A DNA stretch of 61,223 nucleotides from Halomonas llamarensis (GCF_023555005.1 NZ_JAMJPJ010000018.1:1-61223), one strand, 5' to 3'; shown: positions 27,820 through 38,548, counted from the stretch's first letter. Notes: generated by a model from the letters alone, not told the origin. Made by a program: numbers and translations.

Positions 27820-28722
27820 ATGAAGCTCAACTATCACCACCTTTACTACTTTTGGCAGGTAGCCAAATCTGGCCACTTAACCCGAACCGCAGAAGCGTTA
27901 CACGTTTCGCAGTCCTCACTGTCGCATCAGATACGTCAGCTAGAGGCACGGTTAGGGCAAACGCTTTTTCTGCGTGAAGGCCGACGTTTGGTGTTATCCG
28001 AGGCAGGTCGGCTCGCTTACGACTACGCCGATGCAATTTTTCGCCAAGGTGAAGAACTTACCGCCCTCTTTGCGGAAGGTGGGCATGCGCATAGGGAGGT
28101 CGTGCGCGTAGGCGCTGTCGCAACGCTATCTCGCAATTTTCAGGAAGGCTTTTTGCATCCGCTGCTGGATCGCGATGACCTCGAACTCAGTCTGCAAAGC
28201 GGAAGCATGGATGATTTACTACGACGGCTTTCTGGACATCAGCTCGATATCGTGCTCGCCAACCAGCCGGTCCATGGTGATGAACAGCACCCGTGGCGCT
28301 GCAAACGTCTAGCACGCCAGTCAGTTAGCTTGATTGGCACGTCGCGGTTATCTCCTGCCCCCGCGTTTCCCAATGGGCTCAACAAGCGTGGTGTGATTGT
28401 GCCCGGCCCGGAAAATGCCATACGTCATGCATTTGAGCAGCTTTGCGAATACCACCGCTTAACGGTGAACATTATTGCCGAAGTCGACGACATGGCCATG
28501 ATGCGCTTGTTAACACGCGATACTCACCATATTGCCGTTATGCCGCCTGTCGTGGTGCGCGACGAACTCCGGGCGGAAACCTTAAAAGATTTCGGTGCCT
28601 TACCCGGTGTATTCGAAGAGTTCTACGCCATCACCATTCGCCGCCAGTTTGAATCACCCAGCGTAAAAACGCTGTTGGATCAATCCAGCGACGCGCTACT
28701 CGAAAACACGCTGCAGCGGTGA
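27820..28722 (+). CDS. LysR-family regulator (NhaR-like), divergent from dabBA
   Basis: A 300-residue LysR-type regulator. The N-terminal winged helix-turn-helix is clear (LNYHHLYYFWQVAKSGHLTRTAEALHVSQS begins the protein; the helix-turn-helix core is TRTAEALHVSQSSLSHQI), with closest resemblance to the NhaR subgroup, and the effector domain follows from about residue 90. Divergent placement beside dabBA suggests it controls the carbon pump, perhaps in response to bicarbonate or CO2 limitation. ATG 27820 lacks a strong ribosome site. Confidence 0.87.
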   Translation: MKLNYHHLYYFWQVAKSGHLTRTAEALHVSQSSLSHQIRQLEARLGQTLFLREGRRLVLSEAGRLAYDYADAIFRQGEELTALFAEGGHAHREVVRVGAVATLSRNFQEGFLHPLLDRDDLELSLQSGSMDDLLRRLSGHQLDIVLANQPVHGDEQHPWRCKRLARQSVSLIGTSRLSPAPAFPNGLNKRGVIVPGPENAIRHAFEQLCEYHRLTVNIIAEVDDMAMMRLLTRDTHHIAVMPPVVVRDELRAETLKDFGALPGVFEEFYAITIRRQFESPSVKTLLDQSSDALLENTLQR

Positions 28723-29063
28723 GGAGATCACTGACGATTGCGATATACTTTGCCGCATCGCACACTGATTATTAGGCGTTTTATCAACGTCGGTTTTCGC
28801 TACTCTGTCCGCGTTGCCATCGGTTTTCACCCGAGAGCTGACCGACACCGCGGCCACACTCGTGCGAAAAAACCTTTACACTACTTAGTACCGATAACCC
28901 CGCTAATGAAGGGCAGCAACGGTGGCTGGCGCGCGCCATTGAGCGACGTTTCCAGCGCCGTAGTCAGCTGTTCGCAACACGACCCAACACGTTTTCCCCT
29001 TGCGACATACAATGTCGCGCTGTGGCGTTAAAATGACGTAAATGAGCAAGACAGGAGACCGCC
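28723..29063. other. 341-bp intergenic region without a supported gene
   Basis: A small inverted repeat TGCGAT (28739-28744) with ATCGCA (28757-28762) lies just after the LysR gene and could be part of a terminator, but no T tract follows. The frame 28842-29036 is open and reads protein-like, yet has no start codon. The ribosome site CAGGAGACC of the next gene is at 29052-29060. I see nothing else that can be supported. Confidence 0.4.
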
Positions 29064-31181
29064 ATGCAGTGGGGACAAGTACTCGATGTGACGTCACCTG
29101 CGTCCACCTATGAGCACCAAGACCCCGAAGAGCGTCTGTTCGCCCAATTGATCACCGCACGCATGGTGATGTTTCAGGGCAAGGATAGTTCGCTGGATGA
29201 CGAGGATTGGCAAAGCCTATTCGGCTGGTTAGGTATCACAATACCCAAAAGCGCCGAGAACAGTCGCCGCTATAGCGATTATGCCCCGGCGCTCAAGCGC
29301 TGGTGGAAACGCGCTACCGCTGAGCTTGACCCGGATACCCCGGTCACCGGCACGATCATCACACTTTGCGGGCACGTAGCCGAGTTGCTTCAGCTAAATC
29401 CGTTAGAGCGTGAATTATTGACCCTGACGTGGCTTCGTCTGCGCCACCCCAACATGAACCCGATCCTGACGTGCGTGGAAGACACCCGCGCCAAAAAGCT
29501 TTTAGCACAGCTAACCGGGTACGGCAGCGACGAAGTGCACCTTGGGCTACAGGAGCGTGGCCGCTTGAAAATGCTGGGGCTCATGTCCCACAACAAAAAT
29601 TACCGCCCGCTGGATCTCGATGACACCCTCTCGGCAGGGCCAATGCTGCGAAGCCTCGCCCCGCTGGTGAACAAAGATGTGGCCACGCTTTCTTCAACCG
29701 CGCTGCGCGGTTTTATCGCCGAACGCTTAATGAGCCTGTGCCCGACCCAGCCAGCGGGCACCTTTTCGCTTGCCAGTTTCGATGCCGTACCGCTGCGCCA
29801 GCTAGCGGTCGATTACCTGCGTCACGCGCTAGACACCCACCAAGCTGGCGCCAATGTGTTGATCTACGGCGCCCCTGGCGTGGGCAAGACCGAACTGGTC
29901 AAAACCCTCGCATCGCAGCTGGGCGTGTCGTTATATGGCGTGCCGGTGGTAGATCAAGACGATGACGTACTGACCCCAAGCAAACGCCTAAGCCGCTACC
30001 AGGTGGTGCAGAAGTTAATCGATCAGCGTCCGGGGCTGGTGATGTTCGATGAGATCGAAGACGTGATCAACGACGAAGAGGCACTACCCAAGGGGTGGAT
30101 GAACCAGCTCTTGGAGAACAACCCCAAGCCAGGGCTCTGGGTGAGCAACAGCGTGTATTGGCTCGACCCCGCGTACCTGCGCCGTTTTGACATGATCATC
30201 GAGGTGAAAGCCCAGCACGGCGAGCAGGCCAAGGCTCATTACCATGAGTTGCTTGATGAACTGCCGGTGACCCCCCAAGGGCGCCAGCTCTTGGCTGCCC
30301 AGCCGTGGATGACGCCAGCGGCCGCTCAGCAACTGTGCCGATTGGGAACCTTGTTCAACCCGCGCACGCCACAGCGCAATGAGCAGCATATCGACACGCT
30401 AATGACACACCGCTTGCACGCTTTAGGCGAAGCAAGCACGCGCGCCCTACCGGATACCTCCCTACCCGCCGGGCCGAGCATGCCCGACTACCGCATTGAA
30501 TGGCTCAATACTCGCCCCGGGCTTGAGAGCATCGTGCAGCGGCTGACCCGCCGCCAGCGCGGGCGTTTGTGCCTGCACGGGCTACCCGGCAGCGGCAAGA
30601 CCGCGCTGGCCAAACACCTTGCCAAGCGGTTGGATCGGGAACTGATCACCGCCCACGCCAGCAGCCTGTTGGATAAGTTCGTCGGTGGCACAGAGGGAAA
30701 ACTCGCCGCACTCTTCCAGCAAGCGCGCGAGAAGAAGGCCGTGCTGCTGCTTGACGAGGTGGATACGCTACTGATGCAGCGCGATAACGGCATGCAAAGC
30801 TGGGAAATTTCACACACCAACGAACTCTTGGTACAGATCGAAAATTTCGACGGCATTTTGCTGGCCACCACCAACCGCGCGGATAGCCTCGACCGCGCCG
30901 TGATGCGCCGCTTTGATCTCAAAGTCGAATTTTTGCCGCTAGACCCCGAGCCGCTGCGAGATTTGCTCAAAGCCGTGCTGCCCGAGCGCGACCATCATCG
31001 CCTGGCGACCATTCCCACGAGTCACTTGGCTCAGCGTCGTATCACCCCAGGCAACGTGCGCACCGCGCTGGATCAACTCGATCTGCGAGGCCTGCCCATC
31101 CGCTTGAGCACGCTGATGGACGCCCTCACCTTGGAAGAGCGCGAACAGCACGGCAAGCGCCAACCGATTGGGTTTGTGTAA
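29064..31181 (+). CDS. Tandem AAA ATPase
   Basis: A 705-residue protein with two AAA modules. After an N-terminal helical domain (~1-240) the first module has Walker A GAPGVGKTE near residue 269 and Walker B LVMFDEIEDV near residue 329; the second has Walker A GLPGSGKTA near residue 506, Walker B VLLLDEVDTLL near residue 562 and sensor 1 LLATTNRAD. The first module's downstream part is less canonical (LWVSNSVYWLDPAYLRRFD still carries a plausible sensor and arginine finger). The arrangement is Cdc48/VAT-like, suggesting protein remodelling, but the N domain is not one I can name. The neighbour 11 bp downstream encodes a gamma-glutamylcyclotransferase-fold protein. Confidence 0.82.
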   Translation: MQWGQVLDVTSPASTYEHQDPEERLFAQLITARMVMFQGKDSSLDDEDWQSLFGWLGITIPKSAENSRRYSDYAPALKRWWKRATAELDPDTPVTGTIITLCGHVAELLQLNPLERELLTLTWLRLRHPNMNPILTCVEDTRAKKLLAQLTGYGSDEVHLGLQERGRLKMLGLMSHNKNYRPLDLDDTLSAGPMLRSLAPLVNKDVATLSSTALRGFIAERLMSLCPTQPAGTFSLASFDAVPLRQLAVDYLRHALDTHQAGANVLIYGAPGVGKTELVKTLASQLGVSLYGVPVVDQDDDVLTPSKRLSRYQVVQKLIDQRPGLVMFDEIEDVINDEEALPKGWMNQLLENNPKPGLWVSNSVYWLDPAYLRRFDMIIEVKAQHGEQAKAHYHELLDELPVTPQGRQLLAAQPWMTPAAAQQLCRLGTLFNPRTPQRNEQHIDTLMTHRLHALGEASTRALPDTSLPAGPSMPDYRIEWLNTRPGLESIVQRLTRRQRGRLCLHGLPGSGKTALAKHLAKRLDRELITAHASSLLDKFVGGTEGKLAALFQQAREKKAVLLLDEVDTLLMQRDNGMQSWEISHTNELLVQIENFDGILLATTNRADSLDRAVMRRFDLKVEFLPLDPEPLRDLLKAVLPERDHHRLATIPTSHLAQRRITPGNVRTALDQLDLRGLPIRLSTLMDALTLEEREQHGKRQPIGFV

Positions 31182-31192
31182 GAGGCCACGAT

Positions 31193-31573
31193 ATGAATCA
31201 TTTGCAACGCGACATCCAGCGCTGCCCCCGCGTCGCCGTATACGGCACCCTCAAACGGGGCTATCGCAATCACTACTGGCTGGAGGGCGCCGCCCTACTC
31301 GGCCAAGACCGCTTGAGCACCATTACGCTGTATGATCTTGGCCCCTACCCTGGGGCCAAAAAAGAAGCCTCCCACGGTGCGGTGATTGAGGTTTACGCAA
31401 TCACCCCCGAGCAGCTGGCTTTGCTTGACCAACTAGAAGACTATATCGCGCATGCCCCGCACACAGGGGTTTACGACCGTGCCATCTTTCCTACCCAGCA
31501 CGGTCAGGCGTGGTGCTATCTCTACAACGCGGATGTCGAAGGCGCCGTGCGCATAGACAGTGGTGAGTGGTGA
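31193..31573 (+). CDS. Gamma-glutamylcyclotransferase-fold protein (AIG2/YtfP-like)
   Basis: A 126-residue protein with the GGCT/AIG2 signature VYGTLKRGYRNHYWL near residue 16 (the YGTLK-RG substrate loop) and the catalytic-type Glu in QLEDYIA near residue 82. The family includes gamma-glutamylamine cyclotransferases and uncharacterised YtfP proteins; the substrate cannot be told from sequence. GAGGCCACGAT precedes the ATG, and the 11-bp gap to the AAA ATPase gene suggests co-transcription. Confidence 0.82.
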   Translation: MNHLQRDIQRCPRVAVYGTLKRGYRNHYWLEGAALLGQDRLSTITLYDLGPYPGAKKEASHGAVIEVYAITPEQLALLDQLEDYIAHAPHTGVYDRAIFPTQHGQAWCYLYNADVEGAVRIDSGEW

Positions 31574-31605
31574 GCTCATCGCCCATGCCTTGCCTTGTGG
31601 ATACG

Positions 31606-32952
31606 TTACAGCACCATGGCAGCTACCCAGCCAAAGGCAATCAGCGGGATGTTGTAGTGCAAAAAGGTCGGCACAACGCTGTCCCAGATATGGTCGTGCT
31701 GGCCATCGGCATTGAGACCGGCGGTTGGGCCAAGCGTGGAATCAGAGGCGGGTGAGCCTGCATCGCCCAAGGCAGCGGCGGTACCTACCAGTGCCACGGT
31801 CGCCAGTGGTGAAAAGCCAAAACTCAGCGCAAGCGGTACGTAAAGTGAGGCGATGATAGGAATCGTCGAGAAAGAGGAGCCAATGCCCATGGTGATAAAC
31901 AGGCCTACTAGTAGCATAACCAGGGCTGCCAAGCCTTTGTTATCACCAATTACCTCCGTGGAGCTAGTGACTAGCGCTTCGACTTCACCGCTGGCCTGCA
32001 TCACACTGGCGAAGCCCGCCGCGGTAATCATAATGAACCCGACCAGCGCCATCATCCGCATACCTTCGGTAAAGATGCCGTCCTGTTCATGCCAGCGAAA
32101 AACACCACTGAGTGAAAGCAAGGCGAAACCAAATATACCCCCCAATACCATTGAGCCGGTATAAAGCTGAACCGCAACCGTTCCCACGAGTGCTATCGCC
32201 AGCACAGCTTTTTGCCAACCTTTTAAATGCTGGGCCGCTTCTGCCGGGTTCTCATCACCTTTAATGAGGTCACGGTCTTGGTAGTTGCGGCCTTTGCGAT
32301 AGCTAAACAACACGGCAACCGCAAGACCCAGCGCCATACCGCCGATGGGAATCACCATCGCCATCGGCACCATACCACGGGTGATTTCCAGCCCAAATTC
32401 GGCACCACTTTCGTTGAGGTTAGTGAGCAAAATGTCGTTGAGAAAGATAGCGCCGAAGCCTACCGGCAGTAGCATATACGGAGCGGTAATGCCGAAGGTA
32501 ATCACGCAGGCCACGAGTCGGCGGTCGAGTTGAAGATGGTTCATCAGTTTCAGTAACGGCGGTACCAGTACCGGAATGAAGGCAATATGCACGGGGATAA
32601 GGTTCTGAGAACTGACGGCGGCAGCCAGCAAAGCTGCCAACAGTGTATACGTCACCGTCCGACGACTGCTGCCAGAATCATCAACATGAAAACGCGCAAT
32701 GGCACGATTTGCCATCACTTCGGTAATGCCCGAGCGTGAAAGCGCGACGGCAAAGGCGCCCAATACGGCATAGGCCAGGGCCACAGTGGCACCGTTACCA
32801 AGGCCGTCGTTAAAGGCATCGAGAATGTCGTTGATGGGCATGCCCGCATAAAGCCCACCGACTAATGTGGCGACAATTAAAGCGAAGACAACGGAAACCC
32901 GAGCAAGGCTTAGGCTGACCATCACTAAAATGGCCAAAACGATAGCATTCAT
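31606..32952 (-). CDS. Na+/H+ antiporter-family transporter of the hut operon
   Basis: A 448-residue membrane protein with about 11 helices of the YuiF/NhaC-like antiporter family. Typical segments are SQNLIPVHIAFIPVLVPPLL near residue 130, FGITAPYMLLPVGFG near residue 155 and GTAAALGDAGSPASDSTLGPT near residue 400. It follows hutH by 74 bp on the same strand, and members are often found in histidine utilisation loci, so histidine or urocanate transport is a reasonable inference. Start ATG 32952 is chosen since the longer frame adds hydrophilic residues ahead of the first helix; the ribosome site is weak. Confidence 0.82.
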   Translation of the reverse strand: MNAIVLAILVMVSLSLARVSVVFALIVATLVGGLYAGMPINDILDAFNDGLGNGATVALAYAVLGAFAVALSRSGITEVMANRAIARFHVDDSGSSRRTVTYTLLAALLAAAVSSQNLIPVHIAFIPVLVPPLLKLMNHLQLDRRLVACVITFGITAPYMLLPVGFGAIFLNDILLTNLNESGAEFGLEITRGMVPMAMVIPIGGMALGLAVAVLFSYRKGRNYQDRDLIKGDENPAEAAQHLKGWQKAVLAIALVGTVAVQLYTGSMVLGGIFGFALLSLSGVFRWHEQDGIFTEGMRMMALVGFIMITAAGFASVMQASGEVEALVTSSTEVIGDNKGLAALVMLLVGLFITMGIGSSFSTIPIIASLYVPLALSFGFSPLATVALVGTAAALGDAGSPASDSTLGPTAGLNADGQHDHIWDSVVPTFLHYNIPLIAFGWVAAMVL

Positions 32953-33026
32953 GGAAATTACTCTTGTCGTTGAAATTGAATGCGATGAATCCCCGCAGCA
33001 CAACCTGCGGGGGGAGAAAGTGTGAC

Positions 33027-34562
33027 TTAGTGCTGGCTTGGCAACGTACCAGGCCGAAGCAAATGGCTCAGCGTTCTAGCGGCTAATAGGTCGCTGGCGG
33101 CTTCAATGTCTGGGGCAAAGAAGCGGTCTTGTTCGTAGTGGGTGACATGCTCACGCAGCAGCTGCTTGGCTTGCTCCAGCGGCGCGGAGGTGGTTAAGCC
33201 GTGGCGCATGTCGAGCCCCTGGCAGGCGCTTAGCCATTCAATGGCAAGAATGCCACGCACGTTATCGGCCATTTCCCATAGCCGTTTGCCCGCCGCCGGG
33301 GCCATGGAAACGTGATCTTCCTGGTTGGCGGAGGTGGGCAGGCTGTCCACGCTATGCGGATGCGCTAGGGCTTTGTTTTCGCTGGCAAGGGCGGCTGCCG
33401 TCACCTGAGCGATCATAAACCCAGAATTGACACCGCCTTTTTCGACCAGGAAGGGCGGCAGCTGGGACATGTGCTTGTCCATCATCAAGGAGATGCGTCG
33501 TTCCGCCAACGCGCCGATCTCGGCAATCGCCAAGGCCAAGTTATCAGCGACCATGGCCACCGGTTCGGCATGGAAGTTGCCGCCAGAGATAATGTCATCG
33601 CCATCCACAAACACCAGAGGGTTGTCGGAGACAGCGTTGATTTCCGTAGCCAACACCTCGGCAACATGACGCATCTGCGTCAACGCAGCGCCCATCACCT
33701 GCGGCTGGCAGCGCAGCGAGTATGGGTCTTGCACTCTGTCACAGTTGGCATGGGAGTCACCGATGTCGCTAGTTGCGCCAAGTAGGTGGCGATAAGCGGC
33801 GGCCGCGTCGATCTGGCCGCGCTGGCCACGTACCTCATGAATGCGGGCATCGAACGGCGAGCGCGAACCTAGCGTGGCTTCAACCGTCAGGGAGCCACAA
33901 ACCGTGGCGGCGGCATACAGGTCTTCGGCATCGAACAGGCCACGTAGCGCGTAAGCGGTTGACACCTGGGTGCCGTTGAGCAGTGCCAAGCCCTCTTTCG
34001 GGGCTAGTGCAATCGGGCTAAGACCGGCGACTTTTAGCGCTTCATCGGCACTGAGCCATTCGCCTTTGTGGCGCGCTTTGCCTTCACCGATCAACACCAC
34101 ACTCATATGAGCCAGCGGCGCCAAGTCACCGGAGGCACCCACTGAGCCTTTTAGCGGAATATGCGGATACACCTCGGCGTTGATCAGGGCGATCAATGCA
34201 TCGAGGACTTCTCGGCGAATGCCGGAAAAGCCCCGTGCCAGGCTATTAACCTTAAGCACCATGATGAGGCGTACCAGGTTGTCATCCATCGCAGCACCCA
34301 CGCCAGTGGCGTGGGAAAGCACCAGCGAGCGCTGCAGTGCTTCCAGGTCTTCATCCGCGATACGCGTTTGAGCAAGCAGCCCAAACCCGGTGTTAATACC
34401 GTAGACCGTGCGGTTTTCGTCGACCACGCGGTTGACGCAATCAACGCTCTTTTGAATCGCCTCGTCGGCACTGCTTAGCAAGCTAACCGTGACCGGTGAT
34501 TGAAAGACCTGGCGCGCCTGCGCCAGTGTCATGTTGCCGGGCTGAATGTCGAGATGAGCCAT
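33027..34562 (-). CDS. hutH: Histidine ammonia-lyase
   Basis: A 511-residue HutH, deaminating histidine to urocanate. The self-forming MIO prosthetic group comes from the Ala-Ser-Gly in [16 protein letters not shown] near residue 144. Other signatures are YGINTGFG near residue 54, the Gln/Tyr region [12 protein letters not shown] near residue 279 and SGGNFHAEP near residue 332. ATG 34562 has AAGGAG upstream. Lies downstream of hutU across a spacer of short tandem repeats. Confidence 0.97.
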   Translation of the reverse strand: MAHLDIQPGNMTLAQARQVFQSPVTVSLLSSADEAIQKSVDCVNRVVDENRTVYGINTGFGLLAQTRIADEDLEALQRSLVLSHATGVGAAMDDNLVRLIMVLKVNSLARGFSGIRREVLDALIALINAEVYPHIPLKGSVGASGDLAPLAHMSVVLIGEGKARHKGEWLSADEALKVAGLSPIALAPKEGLALLNGTQVSTAYALRGLFDAEDLYAAATVCGSLTVEATLGSRSPFDARIHEVRGQRGQIDAAAAYRHLLGATSDIGDSHANCDRVQDPYSLRCQPQVMGAALTQMRHVAEVLATEINAVSDNPLVFVDGDDIISGGNFHAEPVAMVADNLALAIAEIGALAERRISLMMDKHMSQLPPFLVEKGGVNSGFMIAQVTAAALASENKALAHPHSVDSLPTSANQEDHVSMAPAAGKRLWEMADNVRGILAIEWLSACQGLDMRHGLTTSAPLEQAKQLLREHVTHYEQDRFFAPDIEAASDLLAARTLSHLLRPGTLPSQH

Positions 34563-34577
34563 TATTAATGCTCCTTA

Positions 34578-34627
34578 TAGTTGTTGGATTAGTTGTTGAA
34601 TATCTAGCTGTTGAATGTCTAGTTGTT
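34578..34627. repeat. Imperfect ~15-bp tandem repeats between hutU and hutH
   Basis: Read on the minus strand, the end of hutU (AACAACTAG) is followed by AACAGCTAG, AACAACTAA and AACAACTAT units separated by short ATTC-type linkers, so the 3' end of hutU including its stop codon has been repeated about four times. The units fill the hutU-hutH spacer and end next to the AAGGAG ribosome site of hutH. Confidence 0.7.
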
Positions 34628-36298
34628 CAGCATCGGCAAATCGAGGTCGTTTTCACGGGCAGAGTCTTTGGCAATCTCATAGCCAGCATCCGCGTGGCGC
34701 ATAACGCCAGTACCCGGGTCGTTACGCAGCACGCGGCCAAGTCGTGCGTGGGCATCATCGGTGCCGTCGGCGACAATCACCACCCCTGAGTGCTGGGAAT
34801 AACCCATGCCGACACCGCCACCGTGGTGAAGTGACACCCACGTGGCACCACCGGCAGTGTTAAGCAGGGCATTCAACAGTGGCCAGTCGGAGACGGCGTC
34901 GGAGCCATCCATCATCGACTCGGTCTCGCGGTTGGGGCTTGCCACAGAGCCGGAATCCAGGTGATCACGGCCGATAACCACGGGGGCTTTAAGCTCACCG
35001 TTTTTGACCATCTCGTTGAAGGCTTGGCCAAGGCGAGCGCGATCTTTCAGGCCGACCCAGCAGATACGTGCAGGAAGACCTTGGAAGCTAATGCGCTCAC
35101 GGGCCATATCCAGCCAGTTGTGCAGATGTGGGTCGTCGGGAATCAGCTCTTTGACCTTCTGGTCGGTCTTGTAAATATCTTCTGGGTCGCCGGAAAGCGC
35201 CGCCCAGCGGAAGGGGCCAACCCCCTGGCAGAACAAGGGGCGAATATAGGCCGGTACAAAGCCTGGGAAATCGAAGGCATTAGTTACGCCTTCTTCTTGG
35301 GCCATCTGGCGAATATTGTTGCCATAGTCAAACGTCGGCACGCCCATTTTCTGGAAGTCGAGCATGGCTTGTACATGCACTGCCATCGATTGCTTGGCCG
35401 CTTTGACGGTGGCTTGTGGCTCGGATTTGCCACGGGTGACGTACTCATCCCAGGTCCAGCCCGCTGGCAGGTAGCCGTGTAGCGGATCGTGGGCGCTGGT
35501 TTGATCAGTCACCATGTCGGGTTTCACGCCACGTTTCACCAGTTCGGGCAATACATCCGCCGCGTTCGCGCACAGGCCAATCGAGACGGCTTTGCCTTCG
35601 GCGGTGTAGCGTTCGATGCGCGCTAACGCATCGTCGATATCGTTTGCTTGCTCGTCTAGATAGCGCGTACGCAGGCGGAAATCGATGCTGGTTTGCTGGC
35701 ACTCGATGTTCAACGAGCAGGCACCGGCCAGGGTAGCCGCGAGCGGTTGAGCGCCGCCCATGCCACCGAGACCTGCGGTGAGAACCCAGCGGCCTGTCAG
35801 GTTGCCATCAAAGTGTTGGCGGCCCGCTTCCACAAAGGTTTCGTAAGTGCCCTGGACAATGCCTTGAGAGCCGATGTAAATCCATGAACCGGCGGTCATC
35901 TGGCCATACATCATCAGGCCTTTGCGATCCAACTCGTTGAAGTGTTCCCAGTTAGCCCAGGCAGGTACCAGGTTGGAGTTAGCGATGAGCACCCGCGGGG
36001 CGTCTTTATGGGTTTCAAAGACACCTACCGGTTTGCCGGATTGCACCAGCAAGGTTTGCGTGTCTTCCAGGCGCTTTAGCGTCTCGACGATTTTGTCGTA
36101 GCACTCCCAGTCACGCGCGGCGCGGCCAATGCCGCCATACACCACCAGATCCTCGGGGCGTTCCGCCACGTCAGGGTGAAGGTTGTTCATCAGCATGCGC
36201 ATCGGGGCTTCGGTGAGCCAGCTCTTACAGCTAAGCTCGCTACCGGTGGGGGCACCAATCTTACGAGAAGGATCGTGACGTTTATCGTTGGCTAACAT
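34619..36298 (-). CDS. hutU: Urocanate hydratase
   Basis: A 559-residue urocanase, converting urocanate to imidazolonepropionate with tightly bound NAD. Recognisable parts are [18 protein letters not shown] near residue 47, [16 protein letters not shown] near residue 131, the NAD-binding [12 protein letters not shown] near residue 178, [17 protein letters not shown] near residue 378 and the C-terminal [16 protein letters not shown] 36298 has AGAGGAACC upstream. Confidence 0.97.
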   Translation of the reverse strand: MLANDKRHDPSRKIGAPTGSELSCKSWLTEAPMRMLMNNLHPDVAERPEDLVVYGGIGRAARDWECYDKIVETLKRLEDTQTLLVQSGKPVGVFETHKDAPRVLIANSNLVPAWANWEHFNELDRKGLMMYGQMTAGSWIYIGSQGIVQGTYETFVEAGRQHFDGNLTGRWVLTAGLGGMGGAQPLAATLAGACSLNIECQQTSIDFRLRTRYLDEQANDIDDALARIERYTAEGKAVSIGLCANAADVLPELVKRGVKPDMVTDQTSAHDPLHGYLPAGWTWDEYVTRGKSEPQATVKAAKQSMAVHVQAMLDFQKMGVPTFDYGNNIRQMAQEEGVTNAFDFPGFVPAYIRPLFCQGVGPFRWAALSGDPEDIYKTDQKVKELIPDDPHLHNWLDMARERISFQGLPARICWVGLKDRARLGQAFNEMVKNGELKAPVVIGRDHLDSGSVASPNRETESMMDGSDAVSDWPLLNALLNTAGGATWVSLHHGGGVGMGYSQHSGVVIVADGTDDAHARLGRVLRNDPGTGVMRHADAGYEIAKDSARENDLDLPMLNN

Positions 36299-36326
36299 GA
36301 CAAGGTTCCTCTGGTTTGGCGGTTAG

Positions 36327-37298
36327 TTATTGACTGAGTTGAAAAACAAGCCGAGCCGCCGTGCGGGCGGTACGGCTATCGATATCGTGATCAGGGTTTA
36401 GCTCGGCGAGATCGGCTAAGCGGAGCTTGCCGCTGTCGCGGATGATTTCGATCAGCGGTTCAAGCAAAGACAGCGAAACACCCCGAGCGGCGGGGGCGCT
36501 GACGCCAGGGGCTTCCCCGGTGGGCAGTACATCCAGGTCAATGCTTAGATAGAGATGATCGCAACGCACCATGAAGCGCTCTAGATCACGCTGAATGCGC
36601 TCAAGGTATGCCGGTTGAAAGTCCCGATCTTCGCGGATCATGACACCGAGCTCAGCGGCACGATGAAACAAAGCGCGGGTGTTGGCAGCGCGGCTTACGC
36701 CTAAGCAGGCGTAGCGAAACGGCCAGCCGCGTTGGGCGCACTGATCGGCAATTTGCGTAAAGGGGGTGCCCGAAGAACGCACGTGGGAGGGGTCGCGTAA
36801 ATCGAAGTGGGCATCAAAATTAATAATACCTATACGCGGAGCCCTTTCGCCTTTGTTAGCAAGGTGCTGGGCAAGCCCCAACCAGCTGCCGTAGGCCACC
36901 TCATGGCCGCCACCCAGCACAATGGGGAAGTGCTCAGCCTCAAGCAGTGCCGATAATTGATCGGCGAGCTTCTGTTGGGCGGCTTCTAAGGCATCACCTT
37001 CGCAGCGTACATTGCCCGCATCATAGGCAGGGCCAGTGCGATGCCAAGCCAGCGGTGCCAGCGCTTTACGCAGTGCCGCTGGGCCTTTTGCAGCGCCAAT
37101 TCGGCCTTGATTTCTGGCAACACCGGCATCGCTTTCAAAGCCTAATAACGCACAGCCCGGCGCCGCCGTTTGGCTGAGCGGCTGGATCTTTTGATGCCAA
37201 CGCTCACTGTTGGGTTCTGGATCGGTGCGCCCCGCCCATACTGACATGTCGAGGGCTGTGTCAGTGGCGTTCGTATTGGTGACAGTATTATTGGCCAT
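36327..37298 (-). CDS. hutG: Formimidoylglutamase
   Basis: A 323-residue arginase-fold hydrolase, releasing formamide from N-formimidoyl-glutamate. Binuclear manganese motifs are GGGHEVAYG near residue 132, [11 protein letters not shown] near residue 161 and SIDLDVLP near residue 250. Start ATG 37298 is preferred because GGGAG lies upstream and because it overlaps the hutI end by only 11 bp; the frame is open 25 codons further inside hutI. Confidence 0.94.
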   Translation of the reverse strand: MANNTVTNTNATDTALDMSVWAGRTDPEPNSERWHQKIQPLSQTAAPGCALLGFESDAGVARNQGRIGAAKGPAALRKALAPLAWHRTGPAYDAGNVRCEGDALEAAQQKLADQLSALLEAEHFPIVLGGGHEVAYGSWLGLAQHLANKGERAPRIGIINFDAHFDLRDPSHVRSSGTPFTQIADQCAQRGWPFRYACLGVSRAANTRALFHRAAELGVMIREDRDFQPAYLERIQRDLERFMVRCDHLYLSIDLDVLPTGEAPGVSAPAARGVSLSLLEPLIEIIRDSGKLRLADLAELNPDHDIDSRTARTAARLVFQLSQ

Positions 37299-38502
37299 GA
37301 GTAAGCACTCCCTGAAATAAGCGCTGACGAAGGCGCCCAGGCTGTACGGCGTAAGCGAGCTCGGCGGGCGCATCGATATCCCATACGCAGATGTCGACTT
37401 CTGCGCCTTCGTGGATGAGCCCTTTACCCGCCAGCCCTAGCGCGGTTGCCCCGTGGGCCGTCATACCCGCCAACGCTTCTTGGGGCGTCATTCGGAATAG
37501 CGTGCAGGCCAGGTTGAGCATCAGCGTGGGCATAAACAGCGGGGAGCTACCGGGGTTAGCATCGGTCGCAACGGCCATCGGAACCCCTGCATCACGCAAC
37601 TCAACGATTGGCGGTTGCTGGGTCTCACGCAAGGTATGGAACGCGCCGGGCAGTATGACCGCCACGCTACCTGCCTCGCGCATGGCAGCGATGCCAGTGG
37701 CATCCAGGTATTCAATATGGTCAGCAGATAGCGCCCCGTGGCGAGCGGCCATGGCCGTGCCACCTAGATTCGAGAGTTGCTCGGCGTGAGCCTTAATAGG
37801 TAAGCCGTGGGCCTTGGCTGCCTCGAACACGCGCTCGCACTGCGCCACCGAGAAGGCGATCTTTTCGCAGAAAACATCAACGGCATCTGCTAACCCTTCG
37901 GCCACTGCGGCGGGGATCATCTCCTGGCAGACCAAATCGATATAGCCGTCGCTGTCATCCTTGTATTCTGGGGGAAGGGCATGAGCGCCCAGCAGTGTAG
38001 TGACGACGTTTACTGGCAGCATATCGCCGAGACGGCGCGCGACGCGCAGCATTTTGAGTTCGTCTTTGACGGTAAGTCCGTAGCCAGACTTAATTTCCAC
38101 CGTGGTGACGCCATCGGCCATCAGGGCTTCAAGGCGTGGTTTCGCGAGCGTTAGCAGCTCATCTTCACTAGCCTCGCGCGTGGCGCGAACGGTGCTGAGA
38201 ATACCGCCGCCGCGTTTAGCGATCTCCTCATAGCTCGCCCCTTCGAGGCGCGCTTCAAACTCTTCAGCCCGGGAGCCTCCAAATACCAGATGGGTATGGC
38301 AGTCCACGAGACCTGGGGTCATCACGCCGCCGCTACCCATTTCTGTGCAGTGATTGGCGAGTTGCTCGTTGAACTCAGCCATGGGCGACAAGGAGATGAT
38401 ATGTGCTCCCTCGGTGATAACAGCCATGGGTTCGGGCAACGTCCGCAAGCCATCGAAGACGTTGATATCGCGCCAGAGGCGACGATCCGTTGCATTCGTC
38501 AT
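37288..38502 (-). CDS. hutI: Imidazolonepropionase
   Basis: A 404-residue amidohydrolase opening the imidazolone ring to N-formimidoyl-glutamate. Metal ligands are in [16 protein letters not shown] near residue 68, the central His in KAHAEQLSN near residue 240 and the Asp in [10 protein letters not shown] near residue 316. ATG 38502 has AGAGGAGCTCC upstream. First gene of the hutI-G-U-H-transporter operon, whose probable promoter lies in the region with TGTATATACA boxes. Confidence 0.96.
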   Translation of the reverse strand: MTNATDRRLWRDINVFDGLRTLPEPMAVITEGAHIISLSPMAEFNEQLANHCTEMGSGGVMTPGLVDCHTHLVFGGSRAEEFEARLEGASYEEIAKRGGGILSTVRATREASEDELLTLAKPRLEALMADGVTTVEIKSGYGLTVKDELKMLRVARRLGDMLPVNVVTTLLGAHALPPEYKDDSDGYIDLVCQEMIPAAVAEGLADAVDVFCEKIAFSVAQCERVFEAAKAHGLPIKAHAEQLSNLGGTAMAARHGALSADHIEYLDATGIAAMREAGSVAVILPGAFHTLRETQQPPIVELRDAGVPMAVATDANPGSSPLFMPTLMLNLACTLFRMTPQEALAGMTAHGATALGLAGKGLIHEGAEVDICVWDIDAPAELAYAVQPGRLRQRLFQGVLTHGQ

Positions 38503-38538
38503 GAGGAGCTCCTCTCAAAAACCAATTTCAAAGCGTAA

Positions 38539-38548
38539 TGTATATACA
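38539..38548. promoter_or_regulatory. HutC operator candidate, hutI side
   Basis: The palindrome TGTATATACA sits 37 bp upstream of the hutI start. HutC-type GntR repressors recognise TGTA-N2-TACA-type dyads in hut promoters, and hutC is in this locus. The same word recurs at 38747. Confidence 0.7.

Noticed and set aside
28842..29036. Open frame reading a protein-like sequence (RWLARAIERRFQRR, RPNTFSP) ahead of the AAA ATPase gene
   Set aside because: The frame has no ATG, GTG or TTG codon before the protein-like part and no ribosome site, so I cannot support it as a gene; it may be a decayed remnant.
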